A stretch of DNA of 64,000 nt, taken from assembly GCA_016124635.1 (NCBI GenBank), contig WGNJ01000001.1:1-64000 (forward strand), in the 5' to 3' direction. This document shows, piece after piece, positions 47,369-55,789 of the stretch; the first letter of the stretch is position 1; each line of letters starts with the position of its first letter. The notes below the pieces were generated by a model. That model was given only the letters and a program-made list of their open reading frames with translations, was not told the origin of the DNA and did not search any database. The position numbers were made by a program, and so were the translations under genes. This stretch comes from Alphaproteobacteria bacterium (GTDB lineage Bacteria; Pseudomonadota; Alphaproteobacteria; Micropepsales; Micropepsaceae).

Positions 47369-50300
47369 ATGTGGATCTCCGACCTCTCGATCCGCCGTCC
47401 GGTGCTCGCGGTGATGGTGATCGGCGCTTTGGTTGCGCTTGGACTCGTGTCCCTCATGCGGATCGGCGTCGACCTCTTCCCGCGCGTCGAATTCCCTTTT
47501 GTCGTGGTCAACACGTTTCTCGAAGGCGCGAGTCCGGAAGCGATCGAAACCGAAGTCACGGACCCGATCGAGTCTCAGGTCAACACGATCTCCGGCATCA
47601 AGTCGCTCTCCTCTCAATCGTCCGAAGGCAACAGCCAGGTGATGATCGAGTTCGGCTTGAACGAAAACGCCGACGTCAAGGCGCAAGACGTGCGCGACAA
47701 GGTCAACCTCGCGCTCCACGACCTACCGCAGGACGCTGAACAACCGGTGATCCTGAAGGTCGACCCCGACGCCGAGCCGATCTTGTCCATCATGATTTCC
47801 GGCGATCTGCCGATCAAAGATCTGACGCACATCGCCGACAAGATCGTGAAGGAACGCTTGCAGCGCGTGCCCGGCGTCGGCCAAGTGTCGATCATCGGCG
47901 GCCGTAAGCGTCAAGTGCGCGTCTGGCTCGACGCCGAGCGCATGCGCGCTTACAGCGTCACGGCCGACGATGTCGTCAACGCGTTGACGCGCGAGAATGC
48001 CGACATTCCCGGCGGCGCAATGCAATCGCCGGGCTCGACCGCCGAATACAGCGTCAAAACCAAAGGCGAAGTCACCGATGTCGCCGGCTTCAACGACATC
48101 ACCATCGCCTTTCGCGCCGGCGGCTTGGCGACGCGCTTGCGCGACGTCGCGCGCGTCGAGGATGGCGTTGAGGACGAGCGCACCTTTGCGACGCTGAACG
48201 GCAAGCCCGGCGTGTCGTTGGAAATCCGCCGTCAGTCGGGCCAGAACACGCTTGCCGTCGCCGATGCCGTCAAAGCCGAGATCGAGCGCATCCGCCCGAT
48301 CTTGCCGCCCGGCGTCACACTGGTGACCGCGAAGGACATCTCGCTGTTCATCTCAGAGTCGGTCAGAGACGTCGGCTTCGACATCATCATCGGCATTTTG
48401 CTCGTGGTGGTGATCGTCTCGGCCTTCCTGCTGGACTTCCGCGCCACCATAATCGTCGCGGTCGCGATGCCGACCTCGCTCGTTGCGACGTTCTTTGCCT
48501 TCTATACGGCGGGCTTCACGCTCAATCTGCTGACGCTCATGGCCTTCTCGGTTGCGGTCGGCCTTCTCGTCGACGACGCCATCGTCGTCCTCGAAAGCAT
48601 TCACCGTAAGCTCGAGGACGGCCTTCCATCCGACGAAGCCGCATCGAAAGGCACATCCGAAGTCGCCGTCGCGGTGATGGCCGGCACCTGGGCCGTCGTC
48701 GCGGTTTTCGTGCCCATCGCTTTCATGGAAGGCATCGTCGGCCGCTTCTTCTATCAATACGGCCTCGCCATCGTCTTCTCGGTGCTGGTCTCGCTCCTTG
48801 TTTCCTTGACGTTGACGCCAGCGCTGTGCGCTAAGTTCCTGACCAAGCTTCACCTCGGGATGATCTCCAAGCGCATCGAAGCCTTCCATGCAGGGCTCGA
48901 GGCGTTCTATCGCCGCGTGCTGCACTGGTCGCTCGACCACCGCGGCCTGGTGCTCCTCATCGGCTTGGGCACGATTGTCGCCGGTGGCTTCTTGATGACG
49001 CGCATTCCCTTCGACTTCCAGTCGCGCGCCGACCGCAGTGAATTCCTGATGACCATCGACTTGCCGTTCGGCGTGGGCATCGAGCACACGAAGGAAGTCG
49101 GTGAGCAAGTCACCAAAGCGCTGCTCGGCATCGAGAACGTGCGCACCGCCTTCATGACCATCGGCTCCGGCAGCCAGGGCCGCATCAACCGCCTCAACTA
49201 CTACGTCGGCCTGACGCCGAAGGGCACGCGCGCCATCGACCAATTCCACATCATGCAGACGGCGCACAACGTCGTCGCCAAGCTCGTGCCTGAGGCGACC
49301 GCGGTCGAAGCGATCGACGTCCCGTGGATCGGCGGCAACTCGAGCTTCAACTCGGCGATCACCTACTCGTTGCAAGGCCCCTCGCTCGACGTTCTGCGCG
49401 CGAAAGCCAATGCCATCGTCGCCCGCATGCGCGCCGACACGGCGACCTTCTCCGATGCGCGCACCTCCTACGAAGCCGGCAAGCCTGAGGTGCAGATTCA
49501 CGTCGATCGCACCCGCGCGGCCGACCAAGGCGTCGCCGTCCGCCCGCTCGCGACGACCGTGCGCGCGCTCGTCGGCGGCGTGAACGCCGGCACGTTCGAA
49601 GAGTTCGGCGACCGCTACGACGTCCGCGTCCGCCTCGAAGAAGCGCAGCGTAACGATCCCTCAAAGCTCTCGTTGATTCAGGTGCGCGGTCAGAGCGGCC
49701 AAATGGTCGAGCTCGCGAGCATCGCCAACTTCAACATGAAGGAAGGTCCCTCCGAAATCGACCGGCGCAATCGCGCCCGCACGATCACGATCTTCGGCAA
49801 CACGCCGCCGGGCGTGGCTCTCGGCACGGCGACCGACCGCATGGCCCAGATCCTGAAGGAGGTCCAGCTGCCGCCTGGCTACGGCGGCGAATTCATCGGT
49901 CAGGCGGAGCGCATGAAGGAATCCGCGCAAGCCATCGGCTTCGCCTTCATCCTCGCACTTGTCGCGCTCTACATGATTCTCGCGAGCCAATTCAATTCGT
50001 TCTCCCAGCCCGTGATCATCATGTTGACCGCGCCGCTCTCCTTCTTCGGTGCGTTCGCAGCGCTCTATTTCTCGGGCCTTTCGCTCACGATGTTCGTGCA
50101 GATCGGATTGCTCGCCCTTATGGGGCTCGTGATGAAGAACGGCATTCTGCTCGTCGACTACGCCAACGTGGCGCGCGAAACGAGAGGCCTGCCCGCCCGC
50201 GCCGCGATCGAAGAAGCGGGCCCGCGCCGGATGCGCCCCGTGCTGATGACGCAACTCGCGACCGTCTTCGGCATGATCCCGGTCGCCATCTCGACCAGCC

Positions 50301-50485
50301 AGGGCGCCGAGTTCCGCAACGCCATGGGCGTGCTGATCATCGGCGGAATCCTTTCCTCGACGTTCCTAACGCTGCTGATTGTTCCGGTCGCATATACGTT
50401 AATGGCGGATTTATACACGTGGCGGGGACGCATACTCGCGTGGATCCGGTTGAAATTTCGCCGTGGCGGAGCACCGGCGGAGTAG
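47369..50485 (+). CDS. RND-type multidrug/metabolite efflux permease (AcrB/MdtB-like)
   Basis: 1038 aa, the full family length. Twelve membrane helices in two blocks (helix 1 at about 11-31; helices 2-6 at about 335-500; helix 7 at about 525; helices 8-12 at about 865-1020) and two large periplasmic loops. The first block holds GLLVDDAIVVLESI with the proton-relay Asp pair; the second holds GLVMKNGILLVDYANVARE with the conserved Lys. The loop sequence resembles the HAE1/MFP-linked group, but substrate cannot be read. The frame begins upstream at 47279, overlapping the adaptor; ATG 47369 gives the standard MWISDLSIRRPV start. Confidence 0.95.
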   Translation: MWISDLSIRRPVLAVMVIGALVALGLVSLMRIGVDLFPRVEFPFVVVNTFLEGASPEAIETEVTDPIESQVNTISGIKSLSSQSSEGNSQVMIEFGLNENADVKAQDVRDKVNLALHDLPQDAEQPVILKVDPDAEPILSIMISGDLPIKDLTHIADKIVKERLQRVPGVGQVSIIGGRKRQVRVWLDAERMRAYSVTADDVVNALTRENADIPGGAMQSPGSTAEYSVKTKGEVTDVAGFNDITIAFRAGGLATRLRDVARVEDGVEDERTFATLNGKPGVSLEIRRQSGQNTLAVADAVKAEIERIRPILPPGVTLVTAKDISLFISESVRDVGFDIIIGILLVVVIVSAFLLDFRATIIVAVAMPTSLVATFFAFYTAGFTLNLLTLMAFSVAVGLLVDDAIVVLESIHRKLEDGLPSDEAASKGTSEVAVAVMAGTWAVVAVFVPIAFMEGIVGRFFYQYGLAIVFSVLVSLLVSLTLTPALCAKFLTKLHLGMISKRIEAFHAGLEAFYRRVLHWSLDHRGLVLLIGLGTIVAGGFLMTRIPFDFQSRADRSEFLMTIDLPFGVGIEHTKEVGEQVTKALLGIENVRTAFMTIGSGSQGRINRLNYYVGLTPKGTRAIDQFHIMQTAHNVVAKLVPEATAVEAIDVPWIGGNSSFNSAITYSLQGPSLDVLRAKANAIVARMRADTATFSDARTSYEAGKPEVQIHVDRTRAADQGVAVRPLATTVRALVGGVNAGTFEEFGDRYDVRVRLEEAQRNDPSKLSLIQVRGQSGQMVELASIANFNMKEGPSEIDRRNRARTITIFGNTPPGVALGTATDRMAQILKEVQLPPGYGGEFIGQAERMKESAQAIGFAFILALVALYMILASQFNSFSQPVIIMLTAPLSFFGAFAALYFSGLSLTMFVQIGLLALMGLVMKNGILLVDYANVARETRGLPARAAIEEAGPRRMRPVLMTQLATVFGMIPVAISTSQGAEFRNAMGVLIIGGILSSTFLTLLIVPVAYTLMADLYTWRGRILAWIRLKFRRGGAPAE

Positions 50486-50489
50486 CGAT

Positions 50490-50504
50490 TTAACGCCATC
50501 TTAA
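50490..50504. promoter_or_regulatory. Perfect CtrA box (TTAA-N7-TTAA)
   Basis: TTAA at 50490-50493, a seven-base spacer and TTAA at 50501-50504 match the consensus of the alphaproteobacterial cell-cycle regulator CtrA. It lies 49 bp before the ATG of the next gene, just after the RND pump stop. A site this close to a start can either activate or repress, depending on where the -10 element lies. Strength of binding cannot be judged from sequence alone. Confidence 0.62.
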
Positions 50505-50522
50505 ATTGGGTAACGCACGATG

Positions 50523-50540
50523 CCGCACAAAATAGTGCGG
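50523..50540 (+). repeat. Inverted repeat CCGCAC-N6-GTGCGG in the 5' leader
   Basis: Perfect 6-bp arms (50523-50528, 50535-50540) with loop AAAATA, 13 bases before the start of the next gene and touching its G-rich ribosome-binding region. It could form a hairpin that affects translation; there is no T-run after it. Confidence 0.45.
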
Positions 50541-50553
50541 GGGTCGCGGTCTC

Positions 50554-51090
50554 ATGGCGAAGGCTCAATTCCACAAGAATCAACGCGTCTACGTAAAGAC
50601 CGTCGGCACATGGGCGCTGATCGAAAAGGTCATGCCGCACTGGGCCAAGGGTCTCGATGAGCCTTTGCGCATCTTTTACGATGTCGGCCTGGGCCGCGAA
50701 TTCGCTGCCGAAGAGCTGCAGTGTGAAACCTTCCCGACCGGCGAAGCCAGTGAAGCGAGCGAGCAATGGCGTCTCGTCCGCTCGCGCAACAAATGGAAAC
50801 CGGCTGAAGAGTGCGCGCACCATCCCTACCCAGGGACACACCCGCAGATCGTCACCGGCGAGACCGACTGGGGCGGCTGGCGCGTGCCGGGCGCGGAGTA
50901 CGACCTCTACCCGGAGCGTATCGAGCGCCAAGCGCGCATGATTGCCTACGCGCCGAAGATGCTGGCCCTCCTGCAAGCCTTGATTGAGCGGACCCGCGAC
51001 GAACCGGAGAACGTGCCGGAAGACATTTCGACCTTGGCCCAGGAAGCCAAGGCGATCGGCCGCTACATCGATCAAGACGCCCCGCAATAA
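50554..51090 (+). CDS. Protein of unknown function with a CtrA box upstream
   Basis: 178 aa, soluble, no signal peptide or membrane segment. The N-terminal part (about 3-65) reads as a compact beta domain with FHKNQRVYVKTVGTWALIEKVMPHW and RIFYDVGLGREFAAEEL, resembling small SH3-like barrels; the middle is rich in Trp, Pro and charged residues, with HHPYPGTHPQIVTGETDWGGWRVPG; the C-terminal 45 residues are helical. I recognise no named family, though it has the look of a conserved alphaproteobacterial protein. A CtrA box and a short hairpin lie just upstream, suggesting cell-cycle control. It stands alone between the RND pump and the TPR gene. Confidence 0.82.
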   Translation: MAKAQFHKNQRVYVKTVGTWALIEKVMPHWAKGLDEPLRIFYDVGLGREFAAEELQCETFPTGEASEASEQWRLVRSRNKWKPAEECAHHPYPGTHPQIVTGETDWGGWRVPGAEYDLYPERIERQARMIAYAPKMLALLQALIERTRDEPENVPEDISTLAQEAKAIGRYIDQDAPQ

Positions 51091-51171
51091 GCGAAGAAGT
51101 AATCCGAACGGGTTGTTGAGAACGCCGTCCGCGCCTTCCGGCGCACGGGCGACTCTCCTACCCTGTGCGCC

Positions 51172-52401
51172 ATGTACGGACATGGCAGGACCGGAGCGGT
51201 CGCCGGCGCGATCACGATTCTAATGGCGCTTGGCCTCACGCCCGTCAGCGCGGCTGAACTCTGCCGCGGTCGTCCCACAAATACGACGGCCCAAGAAATG
51301 GCCGAATGCACAAGGGTCATCGCCGATCCCCAGCAATCGCCGGATCGCAAAGCGGATGCCTACGTCAATCGTGGCCGCGTCGAAGCGCTCGCCGCCGACT
51401 TCGACCAGGCGATCGCCGATTTCGACCGCGCGATCGCTCTCAGGCCAGATCAAACGGCCGCCTACATCGAACGCTGCAGCGCCTATCAGACCATCGGCCA
51501 GTTCGAGGCCGCCATCGCCGACTGCAGCCGCGCCATCGATCTCGCTCCGAACAATGCCGAGATCTACTTCAGGCGCGGCGTCGCCCTTCACGGCAACGGC
51601 GAGTACAGCCGTGCCATCGAAGATTATGATCGCTACATCGCGTCGAACGCGCGCGATCCGTTCGCCTATTACAATCGAGCGCTCTCCTACGAGGCCGAAG
51701 GCGATCTTGATCGCGCTATCCGCGACTACGGCGAAGCCGTTCGTCTGAAGCCGGACTACGCTGCCGCCTACAACGGCCGCGGCTACGACTACCAGCACAA
51801 GGGGGACGACGATCGCGCGATCCACGATTACAGCGAAGCCATCCGGTTTGCGCCGAACTACGCCGATGCCTATTTCAACCGCGGCTTCGCGTACCTGCAC
51901 AAAGGCGACTTTGACCGCGCCATCAGCGACGACGACCGCGTGCTTGAGCTGATGCCCGACTACGCCGCCGCCGCCGCCAACCGCGGCGTCGCTTACCTCA
52001 GTAAGGGCGCCTACGTCATGGCGATAAACGATTTCGATCGCGCGCTCCGCCAGCGCCCCGATGCCGCCGACTTCGCCAATCGCTGTCTCGCGCGCGCCGT
52101 TTGGGGCCGCGAGTTGAAGACGGCGCTCGCGGATTGTGACGCGTCTTTGAAACTCGATCCGGCAAACAGCGCAACGCTCGCCACACGCGCCCTCGTCCAC
52201 TACCGAACGGGCGCGTTCGAAAGCGCGCTGGCCGACACCAATGCCGCGGCAACACGCGCGCCGAACGATCCGTCGATGCTCTATGTTCACGGCATGGCCA
52301 GACAGCATTTGGGCGACACGGGCGGGGAAGACGATGTTGCCGCCGCCAGCGCGCTCGAGCCCGGCATCGCCGCGCGCTATGCCGGCTACGGCGTGAAGTA
52401 G
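51172..52401 (+). CDS. Secreted tetratricopeptide-repeat protein
   Basis: 409 aa. A signal peptide (about 1-27) precedes ten or so TPR units from about residue 60 to 400, for example FDQAIADFDRAIALRPDQTAAYIERC and DDDRAIHDYSEAIRFAPNYADAYFNRG. Each unit has the Ala, Gly and Pro pattern of the 34-residue TPR. Such proteins scaffold complexes in the periplasm; a partner cannot be named. Two cysteines in the mature N-terminus (C32 and C44) could form a disulfide. The repeats are periodic enough that an ancestral tandem duplication is visible. Its stop is followed by a terminator for the opposite strand. Confidence 0.88.
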   Translation: MYGHGRTGAVAGAITILMALGLTPVSAAELCRGRPTNTTAQEMAECTRVIADPQQSPDRKADAYVNRGRVEALAADFDQAIADFDRAIALRPDQTAAYIERCSAYQTIGQFEAAIADCSRAIDLAPNNAEIYFRRGVALHGNGEYSRAIEDYDRYIASNARDPFAYYNRALSYEAEGDLDRAIRDYGEAVRLKPDYAAAYNGRGYDYQHKGDDDRAIHDYSEAIRFAPNYADAYFNRGFAYLHKGDFDRAISDDDRVLELMPDYAAAAANRGVAYLSKGAYVMAINDFDRALRQRPDAADFANRCLARAVWGRELKTALADCDASLKLDPANSATLATRALVHYRTGAFESALADTNAAATRAPNDPSMLYVHGMARQHLGDTGGEDDVAAASALEPGIAARYAGYGVK

Positions 52402-52405
52402 CACC

Positions 52406-52440
52406 AAAGAAAAAGGGCGAGAGCCCAAGGCCCTCGCCCT
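52406..52440 (-). terminator. Intrinsic terminator of the minus-strand 53-aa gene
   Basis: On the minus strand an 8-bp stem AGGGCGAG/CTCGCCCT (52433-52440 with 52414-52421), extended by GCC/GGC after one mismatch, is followed by TTTTCTTT. The hairpin has no T-run on the plus strand, so it serves the gene at 52465-52626, not the TPR gene. Confidence 0.85.
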
Positions 52441-52464
52441 CTGAAACGCGCCGCTCGGAGGTCT

Positions 52465-52626
52465 TCAGCCGATGGGCACGACCTGCACCTGCGCCTGCGG
52501 ATAAGCGCGGCGGATGCGGGCAACTTCGATCGGATCGGTCGTAACACGCACCATGCCGCCGAAGACGACACGGAAAGCGTAACGGGGCTGCGTTGCGACG
52601 CGACCGAAAGCGGAGACCTGGTTCAT
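52465..52626 (-). CDS. Small basic protein of unknown function (53 aa)
   Basis: 53 aa, basic and soluble, reading MNQVSAFGRVATQPRYAF at the start and ending RRAYPQAQVQVVPIG. The shape of the sequence, with alternating hydrophobic residues (YAFRVVFGGMVRVTTDP), suggests a small beta protein. It is not an overlap shadow: it lies between the TPR gene and the ompA-type gene, has GGAGG eight bases before its ATG, and is closed by a terminator with a clean T-run. No similarity to a known family is recognised. The leader holds a 14-bp palindrome that includes the ribosome-binding site. It is about 320 bp divergent from the OmpA-domain gene. Confidence 0.68.
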   Translation of the reverse strand: MNQVSAFGRVATQPRYAFRVVFGGMVRVTTDPIEVARIRRAYPQAQVQVVPIG

Positions 52627-52640
52627 TGGAGGACCCTCCA
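52627..52640 (-). promoter_or_regulatory. Palindrome over the ribosome-binding site of the 53-aa gene
   Basis: TGGAGG-N2-CCTCCA is a perfect 14-bp palindrome lying directly against the ATG. One arm contains the GGAGG that pairs with 16S rRNA, so on the mRNA a hairpin (five pairs, four-base loop) would hide it. It could also be a protein-binding site. Confidence 0.55.
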
Positions 52641-52945
52641 TCAGTTGGCCGGGAACGTGGCCCGGATCGAGTACGCACCGCGTGCGCCTGTCGACACATA
52701 TGAGTCATGCGCCGATTCACCGCAAGAGCCGCAGCGCACTTTGTGCGCATGTGTCGCACCTCGTGCGCCTCATGACCGACGAGGTCCCCACCACGTGCAG
52801 CAGTTCGACGCCGCGACAGCGGCGTTGATTCTTTGTGACGAACAACACGCTGTTACGGTCCGATGTCCTCGCAAATCGTCGTGCGGGCAATTGCTTTGCG
52901 CCTAGGGAGCGGCAATCCTCCCGCGGGCTGATTTGGAGACTCGCC
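52641..52945. other. Divergent intergenic region between the 53-aa gene and the OmpA-domain gene
   Basis: About 300 bp with no convincing ORF on either strand. It holds the promoters of both genes, unassigned. A short inverted repeat GCGCAC-N3-GTGCGC lies at 52734-52748, followed by GTGTCGCAC at 52751-52759 and preceded by CGACACA at about 52692, resembling elements before bpt and before the GxxExxY gene. Confidence 0.5.
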
Positions 52946-53809
52946 ATGAAATCGATTGCTCGTATCGCGATGGTCTTTGCGGCGCTTCTGTTGCCGGCCG
53001 TGGCGCTCGCCGACAAAAACGATGCCAGGGGATCGAAGGACCATCCCCTCCTGACGCGCTACCCGGACAGCATCATCACCGACTATCAGCACAACTATAA
53101 CAGCGTGCCGATGACGGTCGGCGCCAACGCCGACGGGACGGCCAAGGTCCAGAACGTCGAAGGGCAGATGACGGCGATCACCTATTTCTATCACGACGCC
53201 GACAAGCAGCCGAGCCCGCTGCAACTGCTGCGCAACTACGAGGCGGCCATCAAGGACATCAAAGGCGAGGTCGTGTTCGAGCGACTGCCCAAGGAAGGCG
53301 ACGGCGGCGAAGCCACGCTCAAAGTCACGACCGGCGGCAAGGATGTCTGGGTCAAGGTCGAGCCCGAAATCTGGAGCGCCCCGACGCAGAGCTACAAGCT
53401 CACGATCGTCGAGGTCGAATCCATGGCACAGGTCGTCAGCGCCAACGCCATGCTCGACGCCCTGAACAAGGATGGCTTCATCGCGCTTTACATCAACTTC
53501 GACACCAACAAATCCGACCTCAAGGCTGACGGCGAAGGGACGGTGAAAGAGATCGTCTCGCTGATGCATTCCTCGCCGGACTTGAAGCTCAGCATTGAAG
53601 GCCACACCGACAACGTCGGCACGGCGGCGGCGAATCAGAAGCTGTCGGAAGCCAGGGCCCGCGCGGTCATGGCCGCGGTAATCAAGGCGGGCATCGACAA
53701 GAGCAGGCTCACCGCAAAAGGCTTGGGTCAGACGGTTCCGATCGCCGACAACCGCACCGAAGATGGGCGCGCGAAAAACCGGCGCGTCGAACTCGTGAAA
53801 CAGAAATAG
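52946..53809 (+). CDS. OmpA-domain outer-membrane/periplasmic protein
   Basis: 287 aa. Signal peptide at about 1-21 (VALA cleavage), a mature N-terminal domain of about 140 residues with DYQHNYNSVPMTVG and ITYFYHDADKQPSPLQLLRNYEAAI, and a C-terminal OmpA peptidoglycan-binding domain (about 165-285) with FDTNKSDLKADGEG, LSIEGHTDNVG, LSEARARAVMAAVIK and KNRRVEL. It anchors to peptidoglycan in the envelope; the N-terminal domain's partner is unknown. The ATG at 52946 gives a clean signal peptide; the longer frame from 52835 does not. No operon partner is evident. Confidence 0.9.
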   Translation: MKSIARIAMVFAALLLPAVALADKNDARGSKDHPLLTRYPDSIITDYQHNYNSVPMTVGANADGTAKVQNVEGQMTAITYFYHDADKQPSPLQLLRNYEAAIKDIKGEVVFERLPKEGDGGEATLKVTTGGKDVWVKVEPEIWSAPTQSYKLTIVEVESMAQVVSANAMLDALNKDGFIALYINFDTNKSDLKADGEGTVKEIVSLMHSSPDLKLSIEGHTDNVGTAAANQKLSEARARAVMAAVIKAGIDKSRLTAKGLGQTVPIADNRTEDGRAKNRRVELVKQK

Positions 53810-53895
53810 TCACCCACACGACACAGGAAGAGCATTTGACGTAGCGGCGCGGCAACGCTGTTGAAGGCGTGCCGCGCTCGCATCGTCGGCAAGAG

Positions 53896-54801
53896 ATGCT
53901 ATGGTCGCTCCACGAGGCGTGGGGCGCGCGGATGCGAATTTGGATTTCGTACCTTCTTTGGCCGGGGCTCATGTTGGCCGCCTGCACGGGCAACTACTAC
54001 GCCATGCAGACCGACGTGCCGATGCTGTGGCTGAACGTCAATTATTTCTCCCTGGCCTTCGTCATCCTGGCGCTTGAGCGCGTGATCCCGCATGAGCGCG
54101 CGTGGCTCGCCAACGATGGACAAATCGTGCCCGACCTCGGTCACACGCTACTGAGCAAGGCGTCCGTCCAGGCCCTTATCATCGCGCCGGCCGCGATGGG
54201 CGCCGCCAGCGTCTCCGACCTGTCGCCGGCGACCTGGTGGCCGGACCAATGGCCGCTCGTCTTCCAAATCCTACTCGCGCTCTCCATCGCCGAAATCGGC
54301 TTCTACGCCGTCCACCGCTTGGGCCACGAGTGGCCGCTGCTGTGGCGCTTTCACGCCGTGCACCACAGCGTGACGCGTCTTTGGCTCGTCAATACCGGCC
54401 GGTTTCATTTCATCGATACGTTGGTCAAGGTCGTCGCCGGCGTCGCCATCGCCATCCTGATCGGCGCGCCCAAGGACATGATCGTGTGGGTCAGCGCGAT
54501 CACCGGCTTCATCGGATTTCTGACGCACGCCAATGTCGAGATGCGCGGCGGCTGGCTCAACTACGTCTTCAACACGCCGGACCTGCATCGCTGGCATCAT
54601 TCGATGATCCCAGCGGAAGGCAATCGCAACTACGGCGAAAACCTAATGTTCATGGATCAGCTTTTGGGCACGTTCTTCCTACCGGCCAGGCGCCGTCCGC
54701 CGGTCGATATCGGCATCCGCGATCCGATGCCGCCAACATTGCTGCAGCAGATCCTTTGGCCGTTCCGCACCCGCCAGCTCACGCCGCCTCAAGACGCCTA
54801 G
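53896..54801 (+). CDS. Sterol desaturase/fatty acid hydroxylase family membrane protein
   Basis: 301 aa from ATG 53896 (a GTG at 53869 and an ATG at 53932 are other options). Four or five membrane helices and the eight-histidine di-iron pattern of the family: HRLGH, HAVHHS, and HRWHH with an upstream His in FLTHANVE. These proteins hydroxylate or desaturate lipids, including sterol-like and carotenoid compounds, in the inner membrane. With hpnN/hpnM 25 kb away a hopanoid-lipid role is conceivable but not supported by linkage. It is a single gene. Confidence 0.88.
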   Translation: MLWSLHEAWGARMRIWISYLLWPGLMLAACTGNYYAMQTDVPMLWLNVNYFSLAFVILALERVIPHERAWLANDGQIVPDLGHTLLSKASVQALIIAPAAMGAASVSDLSPATWWPDQWPLVFQILLALSIAEIGFYAVHRLGHEWPLLWRFHAVHHSVTRLWLVNTGRFHFIDTLVKVVAGVAIAILIGAPKDMIVWVSAITGFIGFLTHANVEMRGGWLNYVFNTPDLHRWHHSMIPAEGNRNYGENLMFMDQLLGTFFLPARRRPPVDIGIRDPMPPTLLQQILWPFRTRQLTPPQDA

Positions 54802-54895
54802 CGAGGACCCGTCATATTCGGCGTTCCGGCGAGCCGCCTTCACCACGACGGCGCGAAGGGCTCGAAGTGTCACAAGGTGTCATGATGCCTGCATC

Positions 54896-54912
54896 GCGAC
54901 ACATCGTGTCGC
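54896..54912. repeat. Perfect inverted repeat GCGACAC-N3-GTGTCGC
   Basis: Seven-bp arms (54896-54902, 54906-54912) in the gap before the GxxExxY gene, 69 bp upstream of its start. Further GTGTCA and CGACACA half-sites lie around it (about 54867-54880 and 54929-54936). No T-run follows. Confidence 0.5.
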
Positions 54913-54981
54913 ACATTCCAGATTCCCGCGACACACATACAGCGCTAGCTGCTCTGGTGATCAAATTGAACGGTTGTAGCC

Positions 54982-55371
54982 GTGCAGCAGCCCCTTCCGG
55001 AGAGAGTTGAGCATCTGGCGAGTGTCGTTATCGACGCCGGCCTTCTCGTGCACAGAACCTTGGGGCCAGGCCTGCTTGAATCTGTCTACGAACAATGTCT
55101 CGCGCACGAACTGAAAACGCGCAAAATTACGGTCGATCGGCAAGTGACGTTGCCGATCATCTACCGAGACCACAAGATTGACGCCGCCCTGCGCATTGAT
55201 CTCGTCGTGGAACATGTCATGATTCTCGAGATCAAATCTGTCGAGACGGTACTCCCGATACACTCGTCACAGCTGCTGACATATCTAAAGCTATCAGGCT
55301 ATCGCCTCGGCTTTCTCATGAATTTCAACGTCCCGCTGTTCAAGGACGGCATTCGTCGGGTGATCGTTTAG
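54982..55371 (+). CDS. GxxExxY family protein (PD-(D/E)XK nuclease-like)
   Basis: 129 aa with a GTG start. The eponymous motif GPGLLESVYEQCLAHEL (28-44) is at its usual place, and a PD-(D/E)XK-like core follows: DLVVE near residue 72-76 and LEIKSVE at about 81-87, then LLTYLKLSGYRLGFLMNFNVPLF. The family (Pfam PDDEXK_3) is common, and its role is unknown; DNA or RNA cleavage is a guess. It has no obvious operon partner. Base composition seems slightly lower in GC than the neighbours. The region upstream has GACAC/GTGTC dyads. Confidence 0.9.
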   Translation: MQQPLPERVEHLASVVIDAGLLVHRTLGPGLLESVYEQCLAHELKTRKITVDRQVTLPIIYRDHKIDAALRIDLVVEHVMILEIKSVETVLPIHSSQLLTYLKLSGYRLGFLMNFNVPLFKDGIRRVIV

Positions 55372-55447
55372 CCCCTGCGCGCATCTTCGAGTACTTTGAG
55401 CCTTCGTGGTGAGGCTGAAGCGCCCTCGCGCAAGCCTCGCCGACCCA

Positions 55448-55789
55448 CTAGCACTTCTTGAAGCCGACGAACTGACCCGCAATTCCAAGCGCGCAACCGG
55501 GAAAGCCCTCGTCGGCGCTGCCGGGCTGAATGATGTCCTGGTCGAGGCTGTAGATCGAAAAGAAGATGAAGTTCTGCCGCTTGATCGGCATGGCCGACAC
55601 GGCAAACCCGACGATAGCGCCACCGATCATTCGCTCGCCCGACGACGCCTCGCGTCCTTCACGATGCGCTTGCTCGTCGATCTTGTGCGCGGTGTAGCGG
55701 ACCGCCCAATCGTTGAAGTCCGCGCGTGACGGATTGGTGGCCGCCAAAACGATCAGGATGGCAGCGAGCCCAAGAAGCCATTTGTTCAT
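55448..55789 (-). CDS. Small exported protein (DUF4359-like)
   Basis: 113 aa. One hydrophobic N-terminal segment (about 3-20) that is a signal peptide or anchor, followed by TNPSRADFNDWAVRYTAHK, a polar middle (REGREASSGERMIG) and the closing pattern RQNFIFFSIYSLD, which reminds me of the small DUF4359 family. Function unknown. GGAG lies upstream of ATG 55789, and the start overlaps the Nudix stop by 4 bp, so it is translated with that gene. C102 and C113 could pair. Confidence 0.82.
   Translation of the reverse strand: MNKWLLGLAAILIVLAATNPSRADFNDWAVRYTAHKIDEQAHREGREASSGERMIGGAIVGFAVSAMPIKRQNFIFFSIYSLDQDIIQPGSADEGFPGCALGIAGQFVGFKKC

Noticed and set aside
52414..52440. Hairpin after the TPR gene as a terminator of that gene
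   Set aside because: There is no T-run on the plus strand; the T-run is on the minus strand, so it belongs to the 53-aa gene.
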